64,000 bases of DNA, taken from Combretum micranthum (taxonomy: Eukaryota; Streptophyta; Magnoliopsida; Myrtales; Combretaceae). Positions within the stretch are counted from its first letter, which is position 1. Every line of letters begins with the position of its first letter. The notes beneath the pieces are model-generated. The model searched no databases. It was given only the letters and a program-made list of their open reading frames with translations, and was not told where the DNA came from. The position numbers and the translations under genes were made by a program. Location of the stretch: the NCBI GenBank assembly GCA_024138025.1, contig JAMXBD010001452.1, positions 1-64,000 of the forward strand, given 5' to 3'. Below are positions 33,780 through 45,535 of the stretch, one piece after another.

Positions 33780-35580
33780 AATGAGCAAATTCCCCGACAA
33801 CATTTATTCACTCTTCCATAAGTCTGCATAGAAGAAATTGGTTTGGTGGATGATAAACGTTTGGGTGTCATGTTTAACCAGAAGAATAAAAATAAGACTT
33901 TCTTAGTGGATTTGTATAGAGGAGGAATGTTATGAAAATTTGTAAAAATGATAGAAAGATCACATTATATTTAAATTAAGGATGAAAATCACAAAAAAAA
34001 AGTTAAACCTTTATGTTCCAAAATTACATTATGGGTTTTATTTTTCATTACTTTATATAATATTTATTTTCTATTTAAACTGTTAAAAGATTTAATCTCT
34101 ATTTGAATTTGACATGATATATAGATTTCACTAAATCTATAGCGATTTTGGCATGTGGATAAACAAAATATCTTTGGAAGGTCCTCATTAATAACATTCA
34201 AAGATGAAGTTTAACAGCTAACTTAAGTAAGAAAAAAAAAATGGAGGTTAAACCAACCATAACCTTGTGCCCTTTTTTTCTCTTAAAAAAATGATCTTGG
34301 GTATTTGGAACAAGCGAAAAAGGAAATTGTTTAGACTCAGGGACAATACGAAATGGATCAACCAAGCACTTATACAAGTTTATAGATTGGTGAATGAATC
34401 TTGCAAAAAGCCACTTTCTCTACACCGAATATGCTTAACATTTCTTGGATTGCCTATGGCAATAATTAGGTAAGAAGGAAAAATGGATAAAACATTTATA
34501 TAGTATGATCAGTCACTTGAAATGATTAATAATATATAACTATTAGTAAGATTTTTTATGTAGGTAGTTTTGTAAAACTATAATATATTTCTGTTACTCA
34601 TTTAAAATATATTGGTATTTATTCGCTGCTCCTTTGAATTGGGAAAAAATAAAAAAAGCTAGAAGGATTTAATTTGTAAAGCCAAGAAAGATGTAGGAGC
34701 CTATTTAGAGAATACTGCAAGAGCATCTCCAAGTTAAACTGTGGAACATTGCTAAAGGATTATCATTGACGAGATCCTAGAACATTGTAAACATCATTAA
34801 AGCTTAATTTGATTTTGATAGAAGCTATCAAATGGCTTATTGACCCACTTGTTCATTATTTTTCCTTCCTTATGTAATTCATTTTTGCAGGGAAAGGATG
34901 AGCAAGTTCCAAGACTAAAGAAGTATTTGAACATCATGGGAGTTTAACTCGGTGGCTGATCTTCTTTGAAAAGTTAGGTTGAATCACAATGAAGAATTTT
35001 TATCTTTGTCTACAGACTCTTACCTTTTTCTGATCCGTTATTGCTAGATAATATATGTTGCCAGACTGTTGCTTCTTTCCTAAAGTTTAATCCTTATGGT
35101 GATGACCATAAGGATTTTACTACTGCTTCATGCAACAGATTTGTTTATTGTTTTTATTGTTGAACTTTCTCGTAAGCTCCTAGAGTTTAATTATAAAGAT
35201 TATGGTTCCACCTGGAAAAAGAAAAAGGAATTTTAAGGGTTCTATTTGAATTTAAGATGTTGTCATTAATGAATATTATAATAAAATATAGGGAGATTAA
35301 AGATGAATAACCATGATCCCCTCCCTCCTCTCTTTTTTTTTTTTTTTTATATATCGAAGCACTTAACCATCAGTTGCATATAAATGATGTGGATGGCCCA
35401 ATCGAGTATAAAGTGACTTAGTTAAACATGTATATGTAAATAAAATAATAAAATTATGTCATTGATTTTAATAACCCCATGTATATTGCATACTCAACTA
35501 TTCAAATTAACTTATCTAGGAACCTTATATTGCCTAGACCATGTTCTTCCAATGGCATGAAATACAATAAATCTCCTCTC
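33780..35580. other. Intergenic DNA, possible gene relic, no gene supported
   Basis: Mostly AT-rich. Around 34660-35230 the sequence is less AT-rich and includes an acceptor-like 'catttttgcag' (ends 34890) followed by 17 open codons (GKDEQVPRLKKYLNIMG, then Val and a stop). This might be a fragment of an old gene, but no family was recognised and no longer frame exists. A perfect hairpin at 35089-35116 is listed separately. Confidence 0.3.
35089..35116. other. Perfect 12-bp hairpin
   Basis: AATCCTTATGGT (35089-35100) and ACCATAAGGATT (35105-35116) are perfect complements with a 4-base GATG loop. Confidence 0.75.
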
Positions 35581-36753
35581 TTTTTTTTTGGTTGATAAGG
35601 AAAATCCATTCAATACCCACAAAGCATATACAAAACTTGTGCTAAGTAGTAGCACGGATCTCATAATCTCATAGCAAGACATGAGGGATTCACAACAACA
35701 AGAGAGGGGTCGCAGCATCCATACAAAGCTATCAACTTAAGTGCTAAAAAAAAATCATAGTAGTTTCAAAAGACAAAGATATATCTGCATGGTCTAAACA
35801 ACTTGAGCGAGATCATGGGCCATTTAGGTGAACGTTCAAGGCCTCCAAATCATTGTTATCTTCATATTCGACAAATATAGTTCCTTGCGAAGGAAAATGA
35901 TCTTAGGTTAAAAAGGAGAAGAATTATGAGTATCATTTATCATGTCGATTGCCTCCATGGAGTTTAATATCACGTTGCGGTCTGACAAGCCTTTCTCCAT
36001 CGCTATGTAGAGGCTTTAGTATATTTCCCGCATATCCGCTTCAACTGGAAACAACATACAACACTTTTGTACAAAACCTCCATAAGACAATTTTTATGGT
36101 TTATTGCTATACCCGTGACCCCAGCATAGTTGGACCCTACTTTGTATGCCATATCATAAAGGATATGTAGTTTCCCCTCCATAGATGGGAAAGGTTCATG
36201 CCAAGCCATCAGAACCAGTCAAGCTTTGCTCTTCACATGTGCTATCTTCGTTACAAAATTATATGCCCAAAATCCTTTGGCCATACTCCTATAAGTAGAT
36301 AGAGTAAATGTTAATGGATGTGCATTATGGAACACTTTATGGTTTCTTTCTTTCCAGATAACCCATAGAAAAAACAAGAACTAACACTTCCAAGAATAAG
36401 AAGGTAAGGTTTTTTCAGCATTGGACGGGCATGCATTGGCCTTAAACCATTTATGGAAGGGAAGGTCAAAAGAATCCATAAATATAGTAAAAGGATTAAC
36501 TTGCTTCCAAATTACTCTAGCCTATCTACAATGCATAAGTAGATGATCCCTTGTCTCCCTCTCAAGGCCACACAAAGCACAATCCGTTGGAACATGCATT
36601 CCCCTTAATTTCAGGACATCTTAAGTTAACAATCCATTATTGAGAAATTTTCATATAAATATTCAAATCTTTTGTGTACACAGGAGCTTCGAAACCCATT
36701 TATTGGTGTCTTCCAATTGATGTCCAATCTTCTCTTTTATTAAACAATCATAG
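35581..36753 (-). pseudogene. 3' half of an L1-type LINE (zf-RVT and RNase H-like parts)
   Basis: On the minus strand the translation, with several stops, includes 'TDCALCGLERETRDHLLMHC' near 36590-36530, the Cys/His zf-RVT motif that follows reverse transcriptase in plant LINEs. 'ARVIWKQVNPF' comes next. Further on lies 'AWHEPFPSMEGKLHILYDMA' (about 36205-36145), which resembles the start of the RVT_3 RNase H domain. Nine T residues at 35581-35589 are the poly-A tail on the minus strand, preceded by 'ccttatcaacc'. The 5' half is displaced to 42196-44880 by the Ty3 insertion. Confidence 0.75.
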
Positions 36754-37170
36754 TGATACAAATGAGATAACCGATACATTTTTGGACAAGTTGGAGATGT
36801 CCAAGACGTAAATCAAGAGGCTAAGGAATAAGGCTGCCGGTCTTAAAGGCTGACCTTGATGGAGCCAATCCACACCGACACCCAAGCCAGCTGCGTAAGC
36901 TTGAAAGCTATCGCGTACTAGGAAGGCCGCCGACCTAGGTAGCACGAAAAGCTATCAACTTCGTTTTTAATCGACTTTTTTTTTTATTTTTTTTTTGTGT
37001 AATCATATAAATAACTTTGGAAACCCTAATTTAAGACACAGAACATTTTTGTTATGTTTGAAACCCTATTTGAAAGTATTTCTCAATAAAGTTGCAACTT
37101 TTGCATCTTGACTTTGAAATCAATCGTTATTATTGATTTCTATTATCTTTATGCATTCTGTCCTGCATCA
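36754..37170 (+). repeat. 5' LTR of the Ty3-type element
   Basis: Begins TGATACAAATGAG and ends CCTGCATCA. It contains 'atcatataaataactttgg' (a TATA-like site, about 37002) and AATAAA near 37087. It matches 41759-42190 along its whole length with many substitutions and small indels, some of them C/T or G/A changes. Confidence 0.92.
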
Positions 37171-37172
37171 GT

Positions 37173-37184
37173 TGGTATCAGAGC
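37173..37184 (+). other. Primer-binding site (initiator tRNA-Met)
   Basis: TGGTATCAGAGC lies two bases after the 5' LTR and is the standard plant match to the 3' end of initiator tRNA-Met. Confidence 0.92.
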
Positions 37185-37204
37185 AAGGTTATAATCCTGT
37201 GAAG

Positions 37205-38504
37205 ATGTCTTTAGGCGACGGTGCTGATAGCAATCGTATTCGTGGCGGTGCCCATAATACAAGAGCCGAAGGGTTGAGGTTCCTGAGGTGACAAACGAAG
37301 CCATGGATCAAAGAATCTGACTGATTGAAGATCATCTTAAGGAATTGATCTAGCATTTTGCGCACTGGCAAAAGTTGTCAACGGAGGTAGGGAGGTTGGT
37401 AGGAGACGACCGGAGCTAAGAGAAGCCTTTGGAGGTCCAATCAATAGATCTATTGCCGCCAATCGGTGGGCGCAAATTTCTGATGAGGAATCTGAGGAGG
37501 ATGACGAGTTTTTGCTTAATGCGAGACAGCCACGAAGGAGAGGCGATGAAGATGGTAGGTGGTAGATATGGAAGAACTATTGCGACTACAATCAGGGTGA
37601 AGCTGAAGACTTTCGATTGAAGGTAGATATTCCTTTCTTTAATGGTAGTATGAATATAGAGGAATTTTTAGATTGGGTGGCAGATATAGTTCGATTCTTT
37701 GAATATATGAAAGTACCGGAGGATCAAAGGGTTAGATTAGTGGCTTGCAGATTGAAGGGTGGAGCCTCTGCTTGGTGGGAGAGGTTGCAGCTTAGGAGAC
37801 GAAGGGAAGGAAGACAACCTCTAAGGACCTGGTATCGGATGAAGCAGTTGCTTCAACAGGATTTCCTACCTCCTGATTATGAACAGATTCTCTTCCAGCG
37901 GTATCAACGATGTCGCCAAGGTCAGCGGTGTATCCATGACTACACAACAGAGTTTATGAGGTTGGCTGAGAGGAATGATTTGAGAGAAAGTGAATGGCAG
38001 CAAGTAACTAGATATGTTGATGGGCTGAAATTACAGATTAGGGACAAGATTGGAGTTAATGTTATGAGGAGTTTGAACAAAGCAATGAACATAGCGTTGA
38101 GAGCTGAGATGATGATCCAAGATAAGAGTAGCCGCTTTGATGGAGGAAATAGGAGATATGGAGTTGAAGGTACGAGTGGTGGTAAATCCATGATTGAGAA
38201 AAACAAAGGTCATGAAGAGAGGCAGAATGTGAGTGGTGATAAAAGGGATGACAAAGCTACTGGTAAAACGCCTATGGAGACTAAAGTTGCCCTGAAGCAT
38301 AACAACCCCTATTTCAAGCCTATCCTGGGTAAATGTTTTCACTGTAATCAGCCTAGACATAGGTCAAATGATTGCCCGAACAGGAAGAGTGCGAATATTG
38401 TAGAGCGAGATGAAAAGAAGAGGTATGCGAACCTGATGGGGATGATGATGTTTACGAAGAAGAGGATGAGGAGGTTGAGCAAACCTATGTCATTAAAAAA
38501 ATGA
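37205..38504 (+). pseudogene. gag of the Ty3-type element, broken
   Basis: An ATG at 37205 opens a short N-terminal piece that stops near 37290. The main frame resumes upstream of 37617 without its own ATG and stays open to TGA at 38504. It holds a retrotransposon gag (capsid) domain around 'FFNGSMNIEEFLDWVADIVR' and 'ASAWWERLQLRRR', then a basic stretch. A CCHC zinc knuckle follows (C-x2-C-x4-H-x4-C, 'CFHCNQPRHRSNDC') at about 38335-38376. Capsid and nucleocapsid roles are inferred from family. The frame is interrupted near the start and ends early compared with a gag-pol fusion. Confidence 0.85.
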
Positions 38505-38985
38505 TGTTGGTGCCTAAGCAAGAGGACGATACTCAACAATACCAATTATTTCGCATTCGATGTACTATTGGTCGAAGGGCGTTTGATTTGATTGTGGATA
38601 GTGGGAGTTGTCAGAATACAATTGGTAGAGCAGTTGTCAACCAGTTATAGCTTCCTGTTGACAAACATCCTAATCCATATTTTATTGGGGGGATAAGTCT
38701 GCTGAGAGGATAGAAGTGAAAGAGAGGTGTCGGGTGCTATTTTCTATTGGCAAGTACCAGGATGAGGTCTATTGTGACATTGTAGACATGGATGCTTGTC
38801 ATGTATTGTTTGGACGACCCTGGCAATACGATGTAAATGCACAACCACCGAGAAGGAGAACTTGTATAGGCTAGAAAAGGGGGGTGTGAAGTACACCTTG
38901 CTACCCTTTAAGGTAGCAAGCCGTTCTAAAGCTGCTAAAGCTGAGAAACGATCCTTCCTGACCATTACTCAGTCAAGAAAGGAGT
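38505..38985 (+). pseudogene. Aspartic protease part of the Ty3-type element, broken
   Basis: In a frame shifted from gag, 'RAFDLIVDSGSCQNTIGRAV' (about 38577-38636) carries the DSG active-site motif of retroviral-type proteases. 'CDIVDMDACHVLFGRPWQYD' (about 38775-38834) is the usual end of the domain. A stop lies between them near 38650 and the frame shifts again after them. Confidence 0.75.
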
Positions 38986-39062
38986 AGAGGAAACTATTAA
39001 GGAGTCTAAGGTGGTACATGCGTTAGTTATAAAGAATGTTATGAAGATGGAAAAGGAATGTT

Positions 39063-40437
39063 ATGAAGATGAAGATGGAGAAGGAGTATAGTAGTGAGGT
39101 GCCAAAGTGTGTAAACGAAGTGTTGAAAGAATCTAAGGAAGTGGTACCTAAAGACTTGCCAGAGGGCTTACCACCTCTGAGAGATATCCAGCACCAGATT
39201 GATTTGATACCTAGAGCCAGCTTACCAAACTTGTCACACTATAGGATGAGTCCTAAAGAAACAGCAATCTTGCAGGAAAAGGTACAGGAGCTGATACAAA
39301 AGGGCTTTATTAGGGACAGCTTGAGTCATTGTACTATGCATACACCTTACACTTAAGAAGGATAGCAGTTAGTGGATGTGTGTTGATAGTAGAGCTATCA
39401 ACAAGATCACAATTGGGTATAAATTCCTAATTCCTCGTTTAGAGGACATGCTGGATAGATTGAGTGGAGCAGTTGTATTTTCTAAGGTGGATTTGAGGAG
39501 TGGTTATCACCAGACCTGGATTAAGCCTGGACATGAATGGAAGACAGCCTTCAAGACAAAAAAGGGGCTCTATGAGTGGATAGTCATGCCTTTTGGCCTC
39601 TGCAACGCTCCCAGTACATTCATGCGGTTTATGAATCAAGTACTAAAACCTTTTATTAAACGATTAGTCGTAGTTTATTTTAACGATATCTTGATTTATA
39701 GTAAGTTTGAAGAAGAGCACATAGAGCATCTAAGAAGTGTTATGACTGTACTACTGGAAAATAAATTATATGCAAATATAAAAAAGTGTATTTTTATGGT
39801 GAAAAGGCTGCTGTTTCTGGGGGCTATTGTTAGTAGTGAAGGGATCATGGTAGATGATGAAAAGGTGAGATCCATAAGGAAGTGGCCTACTCCTAAGACT
39901 GTGACAGAGTTGAGAAGTTTCCTAGGTTTAGCGACTTTTTACAAGAGGTTTATTAGGCACTTCAGTACCATTGCTGCTCCTTTGACTGAGTGCTTGAAGA
40001 AGAGGAAGTTTCAGTGGGGTGAGGAAGCTAAGATTGGGTTTGCTGTGTTGAAGGAGAAGTTATGTAATGCTCCTGTGTTAGCGTTACCTGATTTTGAGAG
40101 GCTCTTTGAGGTAGACTGTGATGCCAATGAAGTAGGAGTAGGGGTTGTGCTATCTCAAGAGAAGAGGCCCATTGCTTTTTATAATGAGAAGTTGTGTAAC
40201 GTAAGGAGGAACTGGTTTACATATGAGAAGGATTTATATTCAGTTGTGAGGGCTTTAAGAGTGTGGGAGCACTACCTAGTAGGGAAGGAGTTTGTGATGC
40301 ACTCAGACTGTGTGGCTCTAAAACATCTAAATAATCAAACTAGGATCAGTAAGGATATGCATGCCAGATGGATCCAGTTTTTGAAAAGGTTTCCCTTTAA
40401 ACTAATGCACAAATCTGGAACTCAAAAAAGTTGTTGA
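39063..40437 (+). pseudogene. Reverse transcriptase and RNase H of the Ty3-type element, inactivated
   Basis: The segment 39063-39356 encodes the connector and palm entry ('KEVVPKDLPEGLPPLRDIQH', 'KETAILQEKVQELIQKGFIR') and ends in a frameshift. Frame 39376-40437 continues with '[13 protein letters not shown]' and '[15 protein letters not shown]'. At the catalytic box it reads YFND (39676-39687), where the family has YxDD, so one metal-binding Asp is Asn. RNase H follows from about 40070 ('[20 protein letters not shown]', '[10 protein letters not shown]') and breaks at 40437 by frameshift. The enzyme cannot have been functional in this copy. Confidence 0.9.
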
Positions 40438-41747
40438 TGCCTTGAGTAGGAGGGATAAAGTGTTGGCTGTGATGAGTGCTGGGGTTATGGGATTTGAGTA
40501 TGTGAAAGAACTTTATGCAGTAAATCCTGATTTTAAAGAGATCTAGGAAAAGTATAGTACTAGAGAGCCTTGTGGTGAGTATCACATACATGAGGGCTAT
40601 TTGATGAAAGGTAACTAGCTGTGCATCTCTGAATCATCATTGAGAGAAAAATTAATTAAGGTTTTACATCGGTGAGGATTGGCAGGGCATCTTGGGAGAG
40701 ATAAAACTATTGCTGCAATGGCTGAGAGATATTATTGGCCCCAGTTGAAGAGAGATGTGGGGAAGATTGTGCAGAGGTGTTACATATGTCAAACATCAAA
40801 AGGCAATCTCAAAACACTGGACCATATACTCCCATGCCAGTACCTGAGGACATCTGGGAAGACTTGTCCATGGACTTTATTTTAGGTTTGCTTTGTACCC
40901 AATGAGGTGCTAACTCAGTTTTTGTTGTTGTAGACAGGTTTTCTAAGATAGCCCATTTCATTCCATGTAAGAAGACTGCTGATGCTTAAGCTATTGCCAG
41001 GTTTTTTTTCAAAGAAGTAGTGCGACTACATGGGGTTCCAAAGTCCATTACATCATATTGGGACACTAAAGTTTTGAGCTATTTCTAGAAAAAAAACTCT
41101 GGTTTATGTTCGATTCATCGTTGAACTACCATAGCACAACTCATCCACAGATGGACGGCAAACTGAGGTGACCAAACAGGACCCTTGGAAACATGACCAG
41201 AAGCATTTGTGGAGTAAAGCCAAAGATGTGGGACTTATCCCTTACCTAAATAGAGTTTGCCTACAATAGTTCAGTCCACAAGATCATTGGGAGATCTCCA
41301 TTTTCTATTATCTACACTAAGACACCACAACATGCTGTGGATTTGATGAAGCTACCAAGATCACCTGAGTTCAGTACACCAGCTAAGCATATGGTAGAAA
41401 ATTGGCAGACTACTACAGTTAAAGTTAAAGAAAAGATTGAGAAGGCCAATGCCAAGTACAAAGCGAGTGCAGACAAGCATCGAAGGTAATAGTTATTCTC
41501 AGTATGAGATCAGGTGATGGTATTTCTGAGGAAAGAGCAATTTCCAATTGAGAAGTGTAGCAAATTGCAACCACGAAAGTATGGGCCATATCAAATAGTA
41601 AGGAAGATCAACAACAATGCATATGTAGTTGGACTTCTCGACAATATGGGAATCTCAAAGACGTTCAATGTTGCTGACTTATTTCTTTTCTATCCTGATG
41701 ATATAACTTTGTATCCATATGAGAACTTGGGATCGAGTTTTTCGTAG
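40438..41747 (+). pseudogene. Integrase of the Ty3-type element, heavily broken
   Basis: The zinc-binding domain is recognisable at 40679-40800 ('[20 protein letters not shown]', then 'CYICQ'). The core starts at about 40866 (MDFILGL, then 'FVVVDRFSKIAHFIPC') and is cut by stops and frameshifts through 41500. The C-terminal part is open again at 41514-41747 ('KLQPRKYGPYQIVRKINNNA', 'FNVADLFLFYPDD'). No intact chromodomain is seen. Confidence 0.8.
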
Positions 41748-41749
41748 GT

Positions 41750-41758
41750 GGGAGAGAA
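41750..41758 (+). other. Polypurine tract of the Ty3-type element
   Basis: GGGAGAGAA lies immediately before the 3' LTR, where plus-strand DNA synthesis primes. Confidence 0.85.
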
Positions 41759-42190
41759 TGATGCAAATGAGATAACGACACATTTTTGGACAAGTTGGAG
41801 ATATCCAAGACTTGAATCAAAAGGTCGAGGAACAAGGCTGCCGACCTTAAAGGCCTACCTAGGTGGAGCCAGTCCACCCGGGCACCTAAGCTGGCAACGT
41901 AAGCTTGAAAGCCGTTGACGTACTAGGAAGGCCACTAGCCGAGTAGGCTACACGAAAAGGTGCCAGCTTTTTTTTTAATAGACTTTTTGTCTTTTATTTT
42001 TTTTTATTTTTTGTTATGTAATCATATAAATAGCTTTGGAAACCCTAGTTTAAGACATAGAACATTTTTATTATATTTAAAACCCTATTTGAGAGAATTT
42101 CTCAATAAAGTTGCAATCTTTTGCATCTTGACTTTGAAATCAATCGTTGTTATTGATTTCTGTTATTTTTACACTTTTCGTCTTGCATCA
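41759..42190 (+). repeat. 3' LTR of the Ty3-type element
   Basis: Begins TGATGCAAATGAG and ends TCTTGCATCA; it is the counterpart of 36754-37170. It is 15 bp longer, mainly from T-rich tract length differences near 41970-42010. Confidence 0.92.
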
Positions 42191-42195
42191 CATAG

Positions 42196-44880
42196 GCTAA
42201 TTTCACCAAAAAAGGTACGGTTGATCTCAAGAGACCAAAGAACGACAATGTCTATCATATTGTTGTTTGTAAGGATAACATTCCCAAATAGAGTTTGCAA
42301 TTCCACGATGATTGGATAGCCGATAGCATCCTCATTCCACTCATTTATACCAATCCAAGCCTCACTTAAGCATATGGAAAGCATTTGCTTTATTAACGAG
42401 CCATATAGCAGTTTACTAGGTATGTCACAACCTATCCAATTTTTTTACTAGAAGAAAGTATTCCATCCATTTCAGGGTACAACTACGCAATGTTCATTCA
42501 CACATGGTGTCATTCTATTCCCTTTGGTTAGGACTTTTGTCATGTGCCAAGTCTTAGTTTGAGTTGAAGATTTATAAGTGATCAACTTAGTCTACAACAC
42601 CTTTTTTGTTTCAAGTTTCCAAGCATTGCCCACTACATAAGCTTTAGTTCTCTCTTAAAGTCTGATATTCTAAAGGCCCCCATGTATTTAGTTCGAGCAA
42701 TATAAGTCCAAGCCTTACCGTGAAAAGTTCTTTTTTGTTCACTTGAATTCCATAAGAAATCCCTTACAATGCGCTTGACATTTTGAGTTATTACATTTGG
42801 AATGTGAGCTGCTTGCAAATAATAGTTTAAAATTCTTTCCAAATAGATTTTATCACCACCTATCATCTAGAAGCACTTAAAGTCCCTTATTTCCACTCAA
42901 TCAATTTTCTACATATTTATTGAATAAGTTTATCGAATCCTCTAAGTGGAATATTACCTCTCCCATCAATATAGATACCAAGATACTAAGACATTTGCCT
43001 AGTTCAATACTTTCTTTTAATCCTGAAAAATTACGGATCATCTCCCGCAACCTGTGGTCTATGTCATGTGAGAAGATAAAGCACGACTTAGCCACATTAA
43101 TTTTTGTCCTAATAATTGGCCAAAGTTATGGATTGTGGATATCATGTGGTGTCCATTTTGTCTCGAAAGCTTCCCCAAACAAACAACATGAGGTTATTAG
43201 CAAAAAATAAGTGGGGTAGCTTAATATCTCTACCTTTAATAGAAATGTGTTTCCATAGTCCAAGTCAAGTTATGTGGTTAATGTTTCTACTCAACATTTC
43301 CATTACTAAAATAAATAAATATGGAAAGAGAGGATCCCCTTAACTTAAACCTTGAGACAACAGAAAAGAAGGCATTAAAGATCCATTCGGAATAGCCACA
43401 AATTCATCAATTGAGACACAATACATGATCAGTTGTATCCACTAAATGGGAAAGTGTAGATTTATTAGCGTGTGATGAAGGAAGTCCCACTTTACTCGAT
43501 CATAGGCTTTCTCAAGATCAAGCTTCCACATCGTCCATCCTTTTTTTCCTTTCTTTCAACTAAACCATTTCATCATTTCTTGCATTAAAATGATATTGTT
43601 CCTTGCATTTCATCCCAGAATGAAGCTTGTTTAGGCAAGACTAATCAAGGCATCTAGATGGAGCCTCGGTTAGTTTACGATTATCTTAGTCACTATTTAT
43701 GTAGGGTGGGGCACAAGCTTATAAGTTAGAAATCCTTTTAACCTTCCACATTTTGGTGCTTTGGTATTAGTTGAGAAAGTTCAATTTAGATGTGTTGGCA
43801 TATGTTGGGATTGGAAAATTTAAGAAACTTATGCAAAGATAGATTCACCGGCTAAGAAAGATTCACCAACTATATGCCAGAAGCTTAGGTAAAAAAGTGC
43901 ATGAAAACCATCAATGCCTAAGGATTTATGTGGTCTAATGCTAAGTACTTGAGGGCTTAAATTTCTTCCGGTATAATTATTTGAACTAAAGACATTTGGG
44001 TTGTAGGATGCAACGAGTAATTCGAATGTGTCCATTGGTAATTTAAAAGGACAACCTCCTTAGAAGAACTAAAGATGTTGTGGAAGAAGGAAATAAGCAT
44101 CTCTTCAATTTTCCCAATTTCCATAATCCAATTACCATGGGTGTCTTCCAATCCTAGAATTTGAGTTTTAGTCCTTCTAGTGATTGTTGAAGTATGAAAG
44201 AGCTTCGTATTTTTATCAACATTCAACACCCAATTTTCTCTAGCTTTGGATGCCCACAAAACTTCCTCATCTCTTAAAATTTCATTGAATTCCTCCTTAA
44301 CAAAATAGAGTAGAGTAAGTAGTTTTTGTGAAGGGTTGGTATTCTACATAATTTCTAGTTTCTATAGAGTAGTTTTAATCTATTTTTGCCTCAAGTCTAC
44401 CCTACTGAAGATGTGTCTACTGCATTCCCCTAAATCATTCGTAAAAGAGTCTAAACTTGACTGGAAGTCAGATGGATTCTTCTAGTGAGATTGTATAAAA
44501 GGAGGAAAAGTCGGGGACATTCAACTACATAGCTTGAAATCAAAACGACTAAATGAGAATTGATTCAGCAGGTTTTTTAAGCCAAGTATTCAAAAGGATA
44601 AGTCTATGGTCTAAGCTAGAATGGGTTAAACACAAGGATTTTGTTTCGTGGGAAAAAAGATAGCCAATCCACATTAACCCATGCTTTATCAATTTGTGTT
44701 TTAATTAAAGTGGATAAGTTCTTACTCATATTGAACCAAGTAAAGGTGGGCCAACAAAGCCTATTCAAATAAATGACAGGAATTCATGCATTCTCAATAT
44801 AGTTCGGCCCTATATTCATTAACACTTCCGCATCCCTAGCTTGATTTAAGATATAAAATTAGCTAAAAAGATTATCTTAT
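42196..44880 (-). pseudogene. 5' half of the L1-type LINE (endonuclease end and reverse transcriptase)
   Basis: Read on the minus strand from 44880: 'PTFTWFNMSKNLSTLIKTQI' and 'DKAWVNVDWLSFFP' (about 44760-44660) match the end of an apurinic-type endonuclease. 'NVDKNTKLFHTSTITRRTKT' (about 44220) and 'DGFHALFYLSFW' (about 43910) match the linker and first reverse-transcriptase block of plant L1 elements. 'RIVRDFLWNSSEQKRTFHGK' (about 42760) and 'DIVVLWSLEINRTFFGEIS' (about 42240) continue towards zf-RVT. Frames are broken throughout, and the 5' end with ORF1 is missing, as in typical 5'-truncated LINE copies. Confidence 0.82.
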
Positions 44881-44989
44881 TTGCACCTATTCATAGTTCG
44901 ATCCTCTAACTCGATTTAACCTAAGCACTAATTTTTTTCATATAAATTTTAGTAGTATGTTAAAATCATTATAAGTTTTTCATAGGGAT

Positions 44990-45192
44990 GATGCCCAATT
45001 TAGCACTTAAACTTTGATGAAAAGGTCAATAAGGTATTTAAACTTTAAAAGTCTAATTTCATACATAATTAAACTTTTTGTGTCCCTAACACTACCTCAC
45101 TCTTTCATTATCTATTTAGTTAATGCACGTGTGCTAGGCAACGATTGAGTGGAATAGTGTTTAAAGGCATGGACATTTTAAAGATTAGGTAC
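44990..45192. repeat. Degenerate MITE-like repeat beside the Copia element
   Basis: 'aatttagcacttaaactttg', 'aaggtatttaaactttaaa', 'taacactacctc' and 'gattaggtacctagttgcat' follow the order of phrases in 9135-9439. It runs directly into the Copia LTR remnant, so the left end of that LTR is obscured. Confidence 0.45.
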
Positions 45193-45287
45193 CTAGTTGC
45201 ATATTTTGTTTTTTAGACAGCTTGTATATAATTGATTCATTGTAAACCCTAAAAAATAATATACAGTATTCTCTTTTAGTTTTTACG
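45193..45287 (+). repeat. Truncated 5' LTR of the Copia element
   Basis: 'agcttgtatataattgattc' and 'attgtaaaccctaaaaaata' match 49950-50000 in the 3' LTR. Sequence to the left belongs to another repeat, so the first part of the LTR is lost. Confidence 0.8.
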
Positions 45288-45290
45288 TTA

Positions 45291-45303
45291 TGGTATCAAA
45301 GCA
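45291..45303 (+). other. Primer-binding site of the Copia element
   Basis: TGGTATCAAAGCA differs by one base from the initiator tRNA-Met match TGGTATCAGAGCA and lies three bases after the LTR. Confidence 0.8.
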
Positions 45304-45367
45304 GTTCATCGTAGAGTGCTTCTGATTTTTTGCTTTCACCTTTTTTCTATTCCTTCTTCTTCTTCAA

Positions 45368-45507
45368 CCGGCTTTAATTGCTGGTGATTTTCTTTTATCT
45401 TTATCCCTACGACCAACCAGCCTTAATTGCTGGTGTTTCTCCTCTATTTTTCTTCCCCGTAGGTGTTATACAGTCGACCCTTATTGCGCCAGCCCTTATT
45501 GCTGGTG
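45368..45507 (+). repeat. Three spaced copies of a 'ccagccttaattgctggtg' repeat
   Basis: Variants start at 45368, 45417 and 45488. Each contains 'ttgctggtg' preceded by a 'ccggc/ccagc' half that pairs with 'gctgg', so each copy can form a small hairpin. They lie where gag should begin. Confidence 0.6.
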
Positions 45508-45535
45508 TTATTTCCAATTGTTTTGGTTCTGATTT

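Larger units (their letters stand above)
36749..42195 (+). mobile_element. Ty3/gypsy LTR retrotransposon, degraded, with CATAG target duplication
   Basis: The element spans 36754-42190 (5437 bp) with LTRs of 417 and 432 bp, and is flanked by CATAG at 36749-36753 and 42191-42195. Order is gag, protease, reverse transcriptase, RNase H, integrase, as in Ty3-type elements. All parts carry stops or frameshifts, and the LTRs differ visibly at many sites, so this is an old dead copy. Size, short LTRs and integrase tail suggest a Reina-like chromovirus; that lineage is tentative. It is inserted in a LINE of opposite orientation. Confidence 0.93.

Noticed and set aside
34660..35230. Possible exon-like patch with acceptor and open codons (GKDEQVPRLKKYLNIMG)
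   Set aside because: Too short, no flanking exons that fit and no recognised family; kept only as a possible relic.
42920..43343. Plus-strand ORFs of 75-96 codons
   Set aside because: They are antisense to the minus-strand LINE pol remnant.
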